Source: DASTPP01 sp035762175 (GTDB lineage Bacteria; Myxococcota_A; Polyangia; Polyangiales; Polyangiaceae). Taken from it: 32,486 nucleotides of DNA. The stretch lies in contig DASTPP010000371.1 in the NCBI GenBank assembly GCA_035762175.1, forward strand, positions 1 through 32,486. Direction: 5' to 3'. The notes below the pieces were generated by a model, which was not told the origin of the DNA, searched no databases, and was given only the letters and a program-made list of their open reading frames with translations. The position numbers and the translations under genes were made by a program. How positions within the stretch are numbered: the stretch's first letter is position 1; each line of letters opens with the position of its first letter. Below are positions 7,500 to 14,700 of the stretch, in pieces.

Positions 7500-8129
7500 T
7501 CAGTCGTCCACGTCTTCGATGGGTAGAAACTCGGGGCACTTCTGCATGATGGGCTGGCACGCCTCCGGCGGGGCGGCCGGTACGCCCGGGGGCGCGCTGC
7601 CGCCGCCGCTCTGCAACGCCGCCCGGACGGCCTCGCACGTTATCGCGTTGAAAGCCGTCAGGAGCTGCTCGATGGTGGCCTCGAAGCACGCGCCGACCTC
7701 TTCGACCGTCGCGCCGCAGGTCGAGCGCTTCGCGTCGTCCGTGTAGCAGCTCACCGTCGGCTCTCCCTCGACGGTGCCGCCGCCAGACCCGGCCCGCATG
7801 CACTCGTCGACCTTCGCCGCACACTCGGCGTCGGACTGCGCGGTCAACCCGGCCTGGAGGTTACACCCGTACTCTTTCAAGGCCTCGGGCGTGATGCGGG
7901 TCGAGACGTACTCGTCGTACGCCGCACAGAGGCGCTGCGCTTCGTCGGCGCTCAGATCGGCGATGGGCTTCGCGCCCGACACGCCCGAGTCGAAGGGCGA
8001 CTCGGTGCCGTCGCCGCCGCCGGGGTTGCCGCCATCGTCGTCGTCATCGTCGCCGCCGCACCCCCCGGCCGAGAACCCCAGCGCCGCGACGCCCAGCAGG
8101 ACCGCACCCAACCAACCGTGACGAAGCAT
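7500..8129 (-). CDS. Cys-rich lipoprotein of unknown function
   Basis: A 209-residue lipoprotein. The signal peptide ends in FSAGGC, followed by an Asp run and a Gly-rich tether to about residue 45. The rest is helical and holds roughly nine spaced cysteines (LCAAYDEY, CAAKVDECM, SCYTDDAKRSTC, CFEAT, TCEAV, CQPIMQKCPEF), suggesting several disulfides outside the cell. The ATG at 8129 has AAGGAG eight bases upstream. The pattern is seen in many myxobacterial surface lipoproteins of unknown role. It lies alone, in the same direction as the sigma factor gene 300 bp away. Confidence 0.75.
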   Translation of the reverse strand: MLRHGWLGAVLLGVAALGFSAGGCGGDDDDDDGGNPGGGDGTESPFDSGVSGAKPIADLSADEAQRLCAAYDEYVSTRITPEALKEYGCNLQAGLTAQSDAECAAKVDECMRAGSGGGTVEGEPTVSCYTDDAKRSTCGATVEEVGACFEATIEQLLTAFNAITCEAVRAALQSGGGSAPPGVPAAPPEACQPIMQKCPEFLPIEDVDD

Positions 8130-8437
8130 CTGCGAGACTCCTTCTTACCCCAGGTTTTACCTTTGACGGCCCCGCGCCCTCGAAATGCAAACCGCTCGGG
8201 ACGATGGGCGACCCGTCGTCGAATCGTACCCGAGTGAATACCTACGGTGGTACTCGACCGAGTCTCCCTCTCGGCGTCGGCCCCGGCAGGCTCGCTTCGA
8301 CCGCGCGCCGGCTTTACGCACGAAGTGAAGAGCCCCCCCCCGGCGTCGGGAAACGAAGTCGCATGTAACGACGGGTGGGCGGTCTCGAGCGGACGCGCCA
8401 GGCGGCCGAGCTCAGCGGGGCTTTCGCCCGCCGGGGC
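8130..8437. other. Promoter-containing spacer
   Basis: About 310 bp between the sigma factor's 3' end and the Cys-rich lipoprotein. No gene is supported. An AT-richer patch at 8225-8260 (with TACGGTGGTA) is the likeliest promoter position for the lipoprotein. Confidence 0.3.
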
Positions 8438-9070
8438 CTACACCGGGGGGTGGAGCATGCACGCCCGCAGCGAGGCCTTCGCGCGGTGCAAGAGCACGTC
8501 GACGTGGCCCCGCGAGATGCCGAGGGCTTCGGCGACGTCTTCGCCGCGCTGCTCTTCGAGCAGGCGCAAGGTCACGACCGCCCTCTGCGTGCCGCAGAGC
8601 CGGGCGACGCAGGCCCGCAGGCGCACGTGCTCTTCGGCGCGGGCGACGAGCGCCTCGGCCGAGGGCTCGTCGGCCCCCCGCTCGAGCGCGTCGATCGAAT
8701 CGTGGGGGCGCGCGAGCCGGTGCAGGCGCCGCCGGTTGCGCGCGGCGTTGCGCACGATGCCGGCGACGAAGCCGGGCAGCGCGGCCCGATCGGGGGGGAG
8801 CTGGCCGAGCTGTGCCAGCTGCAAGAAGGTCGACAGGGCGTCTTGCACGCAGTCGATCGCGTCTTCGGCGCCGAGGCCCTCGCGGCGCGCGACGCGGGCG
8901 AGCTCGGCGCGCTCGGCCCGGATGAGCCGCCCCAGCAGCTCGAGCGCGTCTTCGGCGGCGGGCGCGCCCGTCGGGGGCGTGGCGGGGGGCGTCATCGGGG
9001 GCGGCGGCAGGGCAGGGGCGTCACGGGCGGGGGCCCGGGGAGGGGGCGGCAGGGGCGCGGCGAAGGCCAT
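8438..9070 (-). CDS. ECF-type RNA polymerase sigma factor
   Basis: A 210-residue sigma-70 family protein with only regions 2 and 4, as in ECF factors. Residues 1-38 are a Pro/Ala-rich tail unusual for the family. Region 2 spans about 42-125 (AEDAIDCVQDALSTF, then FVAGIVRNAARNRRR); region 4 spans about 140-205, with the helix-turn-helix GEDVAEALGISRGHVDVLLHRAKASL. No anti-sigma gene is adjacent, so its control is unclear. It diverges from a thioredoxin gene 72 bp away, across a short palindrome that both promoters may share; oxidative control of the pair is an inference. Confidence 0.85.
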   Translation of the reverse strand: MAFAAPLPPPPRAPARDAPALPPPPMTPPATPPTGAPAAEDALELLGRLIRAERAELARVARREGLGAEDAIDCVQDALSTFLQLAQLGQLPPDRAALPGFVAGIVRNAARNRRRLHRLARPHDSIDALERGADEPSAEALVARAEEHVRLRACVARLCGTQRAVVTLRLLEEQRGEDVAEALGISRGHVDVLLHRAKASLRACMLHPPV

Positions 9071-9099
9071 CGTGGGCCAGGGTGTCGGGCGGCCGAGAT

Positions 9100-9114
9100 C
9101 TTACAACGCGTAAG
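9100..9114. promoter_or_regulatory. Palindrome in sigma factor/thioredoxin divergent promoter
   Basis: CTTAC-AACGC-GTAAG is a perfect 5-bp inverted repeat in the 72-bp gap between the divergent genes. On the minus strand it lies beside TAAGAT, a plausible -10 box for the sigma factor. It may coordinate both promoters. Confidence 0.3.
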
Positions 9115-9142
9115 AAGCGGGCGCCTCGACACCTTCCGGGGC

Positions 9143-9484
9143 ATGGCAACCAGCAAGAACGTGATCGCGGTCAACGACGCCAACTTTGACGCCGAGGTGC
9201 TCCGGGCCGACCGCCCCGTGCTCGTCGACGTTTCGGCCAGGTGGTGCGGCCCCTGCAAGCTGCTCGCGCCGATCGTCGACGCCGTGGCCGACGAGCGGGC
9301 CGGCGCCCTCAAGGTCGTGACGGTCGATCTCGACGCGTCGCCGGGCGTCGTGCGGCGCTATGGCATCCACGCGGCGCCGACGCTGCTGGTCTTTCGGGGC
9401 GGCGAGAAGAAGGCGCAGCGCGCGGGCGCGATGACGAAGGCGAGCCTGCTCACGTTCGTCGACGGGGCGGCCGGCGCCTCCTGA
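9143..9484 (+). CDS. trxA: Thioredoxin
   Basis: A 113-residue single-domain thioredoxin, the normal size for the family. The redox motif WCGPCK is at residues 34-39 and the cis-proline loop AAPT at 77-80. The usual acidic residue ahead of the motif is replaced (SARWCGPC instead of WAEWCGPC), which may shift its redox potential. No signal peptide, so cytoplasmic disulfide reduction is expected. The ATG at 9143 is the first start giving the family N terminus. The last codons and stop lie in the first copy of a 57-bp tandem duplication. Confidence 0.9.
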   Translation: MATSKNVIAVNDANFDAEVLRADRPVLVDVSARWCGPCKLLAPIVDAVADERAGALKVVTVDLDASPGVVRRYGIHAAPTLLVFRGGEKKAQRAGAMTKASLLTFVDGAAGAS

Positions 9485-9577
9485 CCCCCGAAGGCGCCCC
9501 CCCGGGCCCAGCCCGCTCGACCTGCGGCCGGCGCCTCCTGACCTCCGAAGGCGCCCCCCGGCCCAGCCCGCTCGACC
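9467..9577. repeat. 57-bp direct repeat spanning thioredoxin stop codon
   Basis: Copy 1 (9467-9523) contains the last five codons and TGA of the thioredoxin; copy 2 (9524-9577) repeats them with one substitution and a 2-3 base deletion in a C-run. It looks like slippage or unequal exchange at a gene end. Similar duplications follow three other genes here. Confidence 0.75.
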
Positions 9578-9637
9578 GGGCGAACGCACCGGCGGCTCGA
9601 GCGTTCGGCTCGATGACGGCGAAGGCCCTTGCGGGGC

Positions 9638-9697
9638 GCCGCGCCTGGCGGCGACGGCGCCCCGGGCGCCCGCCGCGCCTGGCGGCGACGGCGCCCT
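9638..9697. repeat. 34-bp tandem copies of dispersed GC-rich repeat
   Basis: GCCGCGCCTGGCGGCGACGG occurs at 9638 and again at 9672; the second copy extends the match with 6309-6340. It fills the gap between the convergent thioredoxin and the SMB lipoprotein and may act in termination. Confidence 0.55.
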
Positions 9698-9716
9698 GGG
9701 GGCCCACCGCGCGAGC

Positions 9717-10919
9717 TCAGTTCGCGCAGAAGCAGGCGAAGCAGGCCGAGATCTGCTCGGCGCCCGACCCGCAAGCGGGGATGCCGCCGAGCGACGCGGG
9801 GTCGGGCGGGCAGACGCCACCCGGGTCGGTCGGGCCGGGGATCGAGCACTCGAACGCGCACGCGCTCTGCTGGCAGGTGAGGAAGGTGCCGATGACATCG
9901 ACGATGTCTTCGAACGAGGCGCCGACCGAGTCCAGGCAGGGGTTCAGCGCCTCGGTGGTGCCGATGCCCGTCTTGCCGCACTCGAGGACGCACTCGATCA
10001 CCTTGGCGCACTTCTCGTTGCCGGCGCAGGCATTGACGCCCGCGGCGCAGGCGTCGCCGCCCGAGCCGCCCGAGCCGCCCGAGCCGCCGCCGCCGCCGCA
10101 GACCTCGAACTTGTCGGGGCAGCAGTCGCCCGCTTCGTCGCAGACATCGTCGCAGAAACAGCCGTCGGGCGAGCCGGTGCCGCAGAAGAGCTCGCCCTTG
10201 GCGCCGACGCAGCTGCCGAAGCCGCCGCCGCCGCCCGCGCCGCCGCCGCCGCCCGAGCCGCAGAAGAGGAACTTGTCGGGGCAGCAGTCGCCCGCCAGCT
10301 CGCACGCGTCGTCGCAGAAGCAACCATCGTCGGACGCGCCGCCGCAGAAGAGCTCGCCCTTGTCGCCGATGCAGCTGCCGGGGCCGCCGCCCGCGCCGCC
10401 CGAGCCGGCCGAGCCGCCCGAGCCGCCCGAGCCGCCCGAGCCGCAGAAGATGACCTTGTCGGGGCAACAGTCGCCGAACTGCTCGCACGCGTCGTCACAG
10501 AAGCAGCCGTCGGGCGAGCCGGTGCCGCAGAAGAGCTCGCCGTTCGCGCCCAGGCAGCTGCCGCCGGGGCCGCCGCCCGAGCCGCCCGAGCCGCCCGGCC
10601 CGCCGCCCGAGCCGCCCGCGCCGCCCGGCCCGCCGCCCTGGTACTCGCAGAGCCAGAGGTGCGCGTTGTACAGGCCCGTCGGCACGCACTCGCACTCGTA
10701 GGGCTCGCCCTCCCAGAAGCACGAGTCGCCGTAGCCCGGCACGAAACAGGCGCTGCCCGGCTTCGGACACTCGCCGCCGGGGGGGAACGCCAGCACCGTG
10801 TTCGCTTGTTCGCTATTCTTGTCGCCGTCGTCGGCCTTGTCGCAATTGAGCAAAAGGAAGGCAAGGGGCAGAATGGTAAAGCTGAAAGTTCTTTGAATAC
10901 GCGAGGTGGAATTGGACAT
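9717..10919 (-). CDS. Lipoprotein with three somatomedin-B-like modules
   Basis: A 400-residue lipoprotein; the signal peptide ends in LLLNC. A Cys-containing region (about 40-95) is followed by three 38-residue modules near residues 120-160, 180-220 and 235-273, each ending CFCDDxCxxxGDCCPDKxxxC. The eight-cysteine spacing is that of somatomedin B domains, disulfide knots known mainly from animal proteins such as vitronectin. Gly/Ser linkers separate them. The last 115 residues form another Cys-rich helical domain. The ATG at 10919 is preferred over a GTG at 10928 because GGGAG lies eight bases upstream of it. A surface-anchored binding or adhesion role is likely but unproven. Confidence 0.8.
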   Translation of the reverse strand: MSNSTSRIQRTFSFTILPLAFLLLNCDKADDGDKNSEQANTVLAFPPGGECPKPGSACFVPGYGDSCFWEGEPYECECVPTGLYNAHLWLCEYQGGGPGGAGGSGGGPGGSGGSGGGPGGSCLGANGELFCGTGSPDGCFCDDACEQFGDCCPDKVIFCGSGGSGGSGGSAGSGGAGGGPGSCIGDKGELFCGGASDDGCFCDDACELAGDCCPDKFLFCGSGGGGGAGGGGGFGSCVGAKGELFCGTGSPDGCFCDDVCDEAGDCCPDKFEVCGGGGGSGGSGGSGGDACAAGVNACAGNEKCAKVIECVLECGKTGIGTTEALNPCLDSVGASFEDIVDVIGTFLTCQQSACAFECSIPGPTDPGGVCPPDPASLGGIPACGSGAEQISACFACFCAN

Positions 10920-11409
10920 GATCGTCACTCCCGCCGAAATGAGTGGTAGGCCGCATTTCTGCGCTTCGTTTCGTTCTCCCGCGTTTTCGGGCCCGAGTCA
11001 ACGCCCCGCCAGGCGGGAAAAATGCGCGCCAACCGCGCTACCCGTTCTGTAGGAAGTTCCTCCGTTCAATGACGATAGAAGCCGGCCGCTCGACGCGCCG
11101 CGATGACGCGCGGCCCGGGGCGCCGCGCCGGGCGTTTCGCCGCGCGAGGCCGGCACCTCCCAGAGTAAGGGGCGGCGCCCGGGGCGAGGCGGCCGCCCGG
11201 CGAGCGCGCCCGAACGCCGGGGCGATTACCATCGTTCTCGCGCTCGCGCCGCCCCGCCGTGCAGAAGGGCACGCCCGCGCCCACCTGATCGCCGTCGACG
11301 TCAGCCTACCCCCGAGGCCTCGCCCGACCCGCTCGTCGCGGCCGCCCTGAAGCTCGGCGACCCCCCGGCGCCGTCCGGCGGCCCCACCAACCCCCTCCAC
11401 CCTCGTACC
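10920..11409. other. Intergenic region, no gene seen
   Basis: About 490 bp between the SMB lipoprotein start and the palindrome array. It contains a short palindrome, AGGAAGTTCCT (11051-11061), and an open minus-strand stretch near 11230-11300 with gene-like codons but no start, stop or recognisable family. The promoter of the SMB lipoprotein should lie at its left end, where base composition is less GC-rich. Confidence 0.35.
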
Positions 11410-12103
11410 GAGGCCATTGACGGCCTCGGACCAAACCTCAAGGAACCCTCCGAGGTCGTCGATGACCTCGGATCAAACCTCAAGAAACCCTCCGGGGTCG
11501 TCGATGACCTCGGACCAAACCTCAAGGAACCCTCCGAGGTCGTCGACGACCTCCGCCCAAACCTCGATCATTGCCCCCGAGGTCGTCGACGACCTCCGCC
11601 CAAACCTCGATCATTGCCCCCGAGGTCGTCGATGACCTCGGACGAAACCTCGAGGAACCCCCCCGAGGTCGTCGATGACCTCGGACGAAACCTCGAGGAA
11701 CCCCCTCGAGGTCGTCGATGACCTCGGACGAACCTTCGAGCCTTGGCCCGAAGTCGTCGATGACCTCGGACAAAACCTCGAGCCTTGGCCCGAGGTTGCC
11801 GACGACCTCCGCTCAAACCTCGAGCCTTGGCCCGAGGTCGCCGACGACCTCCGCTCAAACCACGAGCCTTGGCCCGAGGTCGCCGACGATCTCGGACGAA
11901 ACCTCGAGCACTGGCTCGAGGTCGTCGATGCCTTCGGACGAACCTTCGAGCCTTGGCCCGAGGTCGTCGATGACTTCGGACGAACCCTCGAGCACTGGCC
12001 CGAGGTCGTCGATAACCTCGGACGAACCCTCGAGCCTTGGCCCGAAGTCGTCGATGACTTCGGACGAACCCTCGAGCCTTGGCCCGAAGTCGTCGATGAT
12101 CTC
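11410..12103. repeat. 17-unit palindromic array, 42/43-bp period
   Basis: Seventeen copies of an 18-bp dyad, consensus GAGGTCGTCGATGACCTC, start at 11410, 11452, 11494, 11536, 11579, 11622, 11665, 11708, 11750, 11792, 11834, 11876, 11918, 11960, 12002, 12044 and 12086. Twelve intervals are 42 bp, four are 43 bp. Copies at 11536 and 11579 (GAGGTCGTCGACGACCTC) are perfect palindromes. The end units 11410 (GAGGCC/GGCCTC) and 12044 (GAAGTC/GACTTC) change both arms together, preserving symmetry. The 24-25-bp spacers are related, e.g. GGACGAACCCTCGAGCC. All six frames are largely open because the unit lacks stops, but the four 43-bp units shift any frame. A multi-site protein-binding array fits better than a gene. 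Confidence 0.85.
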
Positions 12104-12277
12104 GGGCCATTCCTTGAGAAATGCTCGGCGCTGCGCCAACGACGTCGGGGCGACGAACGAGAAAGCTGTTCGGGGCATCGGCGATGGGGGGCGAACCCTG
12201 AGCTACGCCCCTCGGTGCGCCGGCGACTTCGGAGGGGCCCTCGAGCGAGCGGTCTGGCATGACGTTGCCCTTAGAGC

Positions 12278-12337
12278 GCCGAGCACAACGCCCCTGGCGA
12301 AGCCGTCGTTCAGGCTCGACCGGTGGTTGTGCTCGGC
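12278..12337 (-). terminator. 12-bp inverted repeat after the unknown 140-aa gene
   Basis: GCCGAGCACAAC (12278-12289) pairs perfectly with GTTGTGCTCGGC (12326-12337) across 36 bases, immediately 3' of the minus-strand stop at 12342. A transcription end is likely. The long loop and missing T-run leave room for a mobile-element trace instead. Confidence 0.45.
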
Positions 12338-12341
12338 AGTC

Positions 12342-12764
12342 TTAGGTGCCGCCCTCGAGTCTCGTCTTGCCCAGCTCGAGGCAGCGCTCGATGTTCCGTC
12401 GCGTGCCGCTCGTGCGGTTGGCGTCCGAGTTGAAATCGTGGGCGAGAAAGTGCGTGCAGGCTTCGATGGCCGCGGCGTCGCGCGCGGCGTCGTCGGCGAA
12501 GCCGCCGACGAGCTGCCATTGGCCCACCTTCGTGCGGAACTTGTCGGGCAAGTAACGGGGCCGCGCCCCGACGTGGTAGACGCGCACGTTGGGCGTCAGG
12601 CACTTGAGGCACTCCATCGCGAGGGTGTCGACGCCGCGAAAGTCGGCGACGAGAACCTGGGCGGCGCCGTCGCCGGCGAGCGGCAGGCGGGTCAGGGGCT
12701 CGTGGTAGAGGGTCAGAAAGTCGGTGAAGCTCAGGTTGCCGTTGCCGAAGACGTAAAGGCGCAT
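12342..12764 (-). CDS. Conserved-looking protein of unknown function
   Basis: A 140-residue cytoplasmic protein that I do not recognise with certainty. It alternates strands and helices: RLYVFGNGNLSF at the N terminus, VLVADFRGVDTLAMECLK, VRVYHVG, and a C-terminal THFLAHDFNSDANRTSGTRRNIERCLELGK. The last part, with Asp-Asn-Ser and SGTxxNI, recalls Rossmann-like nucleotide-binding folds (SLOG or deoxyribosyltransferase-like), but this is only a resemblance. The ATG at 12764 has GGGAGG a few bases upstream. It lies between the palindrome array and a divergent PhoX-like gene; no operon partner. Confidence 0.6.
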   Translation of the reverse strand: MRLYVFGNGNLSFTDFLTLYHEPLTRLPLAGDGAAQVLVADFRGVDTLAMECLKCLTPNVRVYHVGARPRYLPDKFRTKVGQWQLVGGFADDAARDAAAIEACTHFLAHDFNSDANRTSGTRRNIERCLELGKTRLEGGT

Positions 12765-13220
12765 GGGGCCCTCCCGGCCCGAGAGTACCCGCAAGTCGTG
12801 GCGGGGTAGAGCGCCCTGCGGGCCGGGCGTGCGCCACACCGGCCGCCCGGGCGGCCGCGCCCCTGGCTGAAGTTGCCGGCGGCGCCCGAGGGGTGCAAGG
12901 GCGGCCGCGTACGGCCGTTTCTCGAGAAGCGACGGCGGGGTGGGCGCGCACGGCGGGGGTGAGCGCTTCGACCTTGGGCATGGGCTCGCGCCGCCAGGCG
13001 TCGGTCATGCCCATCGGTTTAGCACCGCGATGCCCCGGTCGGTGGCCGCAAACTCATTCTCGACAGCGGTGCGCCGGCGCGCGGGGGCGGGGCCCTCGCG
13101 GCGCTCGTCGGGCCGTACCGATCGGGTCACTCTCGCGGGGCGGCGCGCGCAAAGTTGGGCTCGAGGTTCACACGAAAATGGCGCGAGCGTCGATGCAAGT
13201 TCGCGGCGCTCTTCGGTAAG
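12765..13220. other. Divergent intergenic region with 18-bp palindrome
   Basis: No gene is supported in these 456 bp. A perfect palindrome, CGGCCGCCCGGGCGGCCG, occupies 12840-12857, on the side of the minus-strand gene. Both the unknown protein (leftward) and the PhoX-like gene (rightward) must be transcribed from here. Confidence 0.4.
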
Positions 13221-13232
13221 ATGCGGGCCATC

Positions 13233-14408
13233 ATGAAACGACGCGACCTCCTTCGCTGGTCGGCGGGCGCGCCCGCCGGCCTCGTCCTCGGTGCGGGCTT
13301 CTGGCGCCGCGCCTACGCGGCCCCCGCGACGCCCGGCCCGGGGCCCTACGGGCCGCTCGCCGCCGGCCCCGACGCGAACGGCCTGCGCCTGCCCGCGGGC
13401 TTCCGCTCGCGCGTCGTCGCTACGTCGGGGCACCCCGTGGCGCCGACCGCGCACGTCTGGCACTTCGCCCCCGACGGGGGCGCGTGCTTTGCGATGCCCG
13501 ATGGCGGCTGGGCCTACGTCTCGAACAGCGAGCTCGCGACCTTCCTCGGGGGGGCGGCCATGATCCGCTTCGACGCGGCGGGCGCGGTCGTCGAGGCGCG
13601 CACCATCTTGGGCGGCACCAACCGCAACTGCGCGGGCGGCCCCACGCCCTGGGGCACCTGGCTCTCGTGCGAAGAGTGGGACTTGGGCCAGGTCTGGGAG
13701 TGCTTTCTCGACGGTCGCCCGGCCGAGAGGCGCCACGATCTCGGCACGTTCGCGCACGAGGCGGTCGCCGTCGACCCGGCGCGCCGCCGGCTCTACCTGA
13801 CCGAAGACCGGCCCGACGGCCGCTTTTACCGGCACACCCCCGGCTGCTGGCCCGACCTGAGCAGCGGCCGGCTCTCGGCCGCCAAGGTGACCTGGGACGA
13901 CGCGCAGCAGTTCGGCGGCACCATCAAGTGGAACGACGTGCCCGACGACATCTCGGCCCGCACCTGGCCGATGTCGACGTACACGACGGGCTTCAACGGC
14001 GGCGAGGGCTGCTGGTACGACGACGGGCTCGTTTACTTCACGACCAAGGGCGACAACCGCGTGTGGTCGTACGACGCGAGCACCGAGCGCCTCGAGGTCG
14101 TCTACGACGCCGCGCTGGACCCGGCCTCGCCGCTGCGCGGCGTCGACAACCTCGTCGCCTCGAAGTCGAGCGATCTCTTCGTGGCCGAAGACGGCGACAA
14201 CATGCAAATTTGCCTGCTGACGCCCGAGGCCCCCGGCGGCGGGCGCACCGTGGCGCCCTTCCTCGAGATCGTGGGCCACGAGGGCTCCGAGGTCACGGGG
14301 CCGGCCTTCACCCCGGCGGGCGATCGCCTCTATTTCAGCTCGCAGCGCGGCCCGAACGGCGGCGGCGTCGGCATGACCTTCGAGGTGCAAGGCCCCTTCC
14401 GGTGCTGA
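13233..14408 (+). CDS. Tat-exported PhoX-like (DUF839) protein
   Basis: A 391-residue beta-propeller-like protein of the PhoX/DUF839 family, which includes calcium/iron-dependent periplasmic alkaline phosphatases. The N terminus MKRRDLLRW, with a hydrophobic stretch and an AYA cleavage site near residue 28, is a Tat signal, fitting a cofactor folded before export. The family hallmark NRNCAGGPTPWGTWLSCEE lies near residues 130-148; FAHEAVAVDP, LYLTEDRPDGRFYR and DNLVASKSSDLFVAEDGDN follow. It is shorter than classical PhoX (600 or more), so phosphatase activity is uncertain. Starts at 13221 and 13233 are both possible; 13233 gives the normal Tat layout, and TAAGAT 10-15 bases upstream may be a -10 box. 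Confidence 0.8.
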   Translation: MKRRDLLRWSAGAPAGLVLGAGFWRRAYAAPATPGPGPYGPLAAGPDANGLRLPAGFRSRVVATSGHPVAPTAHVWHFAPDGGACFAMPDGGWAYVSNSELATFLGGAAMIRFDAAGAVVEARTILGGTNRNCAGGPTPWGTWLSCEEWDLGQVWECFLDGRPAERRHDLGTFAHEAVAVDPARRRLYLTEDRPDGRFYRHTPGCWPDLSSGRLSAAKVTWDDAQQFGGTIKWNDVPDDISARTWPMSTYTTGFNGGEGCWYDDGLVYFTTKGDNRVWSYDASTERLEVVYDAALDPASPLRGVDNLVASKSSDLFVAEDGDNMQICLLTPEAPGGGRTVAPFLEIVGHEGSEVTGPAFTPAGDRLYFSSQRGPNGGGVGMTFEVQGPFRC

Positions 14409-14690
14409 GCGCGCGGCGGCGCGGGGGCTCTCGGACGGCGGCTGGCGCTCGTCGACGAGCGACACGAGCGCCACGGGCACGCCGCCGATGGCGCTCGCGA
14501 GCCGCACGAGGTCGTCGCCGGCGCGCTCGGGCTCGGTGCGGTCGCTTTCGAGCGCGGGCTCAATCTCGACGCCCCGCGGCGCGGGGCCGCCGCCCCGGCC
14601 CCGGGGCCTCGCGCCGGGGGCCTCGCGCCTGCCGAGGTTGTAGGTGATGGCCTGGGTGGGCCACTTCGAGTAGCGGTAGACGGCGCGCGC
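14409..14690 (-). pseudogene. Gene fragments (GAF-like and DUF885-like)
   Basis: One minus-strand frame in the gap between two convergent genes contains YRYSKWPTQAITYNLG (around 14640-14680), which resembles the Trp-Pro-x-Gln-Ala segment of DUF885 peptidase-like proteins. About 35 codons further it contains LVRLASAIGGVPVALVSLVDE, which resembles the start of a GAF sensor domain. Neither has a start or a complete domain. They look like unrelated scraps joined by deletion. Both matches rest on short motifs. Confidence 0.3.
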
Positions 14691-14700
14691 TCGAACCGGC

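Noticed and set aside
11160..11300. A gene-like minus-strand stretch (VDGDQVGAGVPFCTAG)
   Set aside because: Codons look plausible but there is no start, no bounded frame and no recognisable family, so it is left as intergenic.
11410..12103. CRISPR array
   Set aside because: The 18-bp repeats are too short and the 24-bp spacers are near-copies of each other, with no cas genes nearby.
11417..12809. Several long open frames over the palindrome array on both strands, with 14-residue repeats
   Set aside because: All six frames are largely open because the unit lacks stops, and four 43-bp units break every frame; no ribosome site or family supports any of them.
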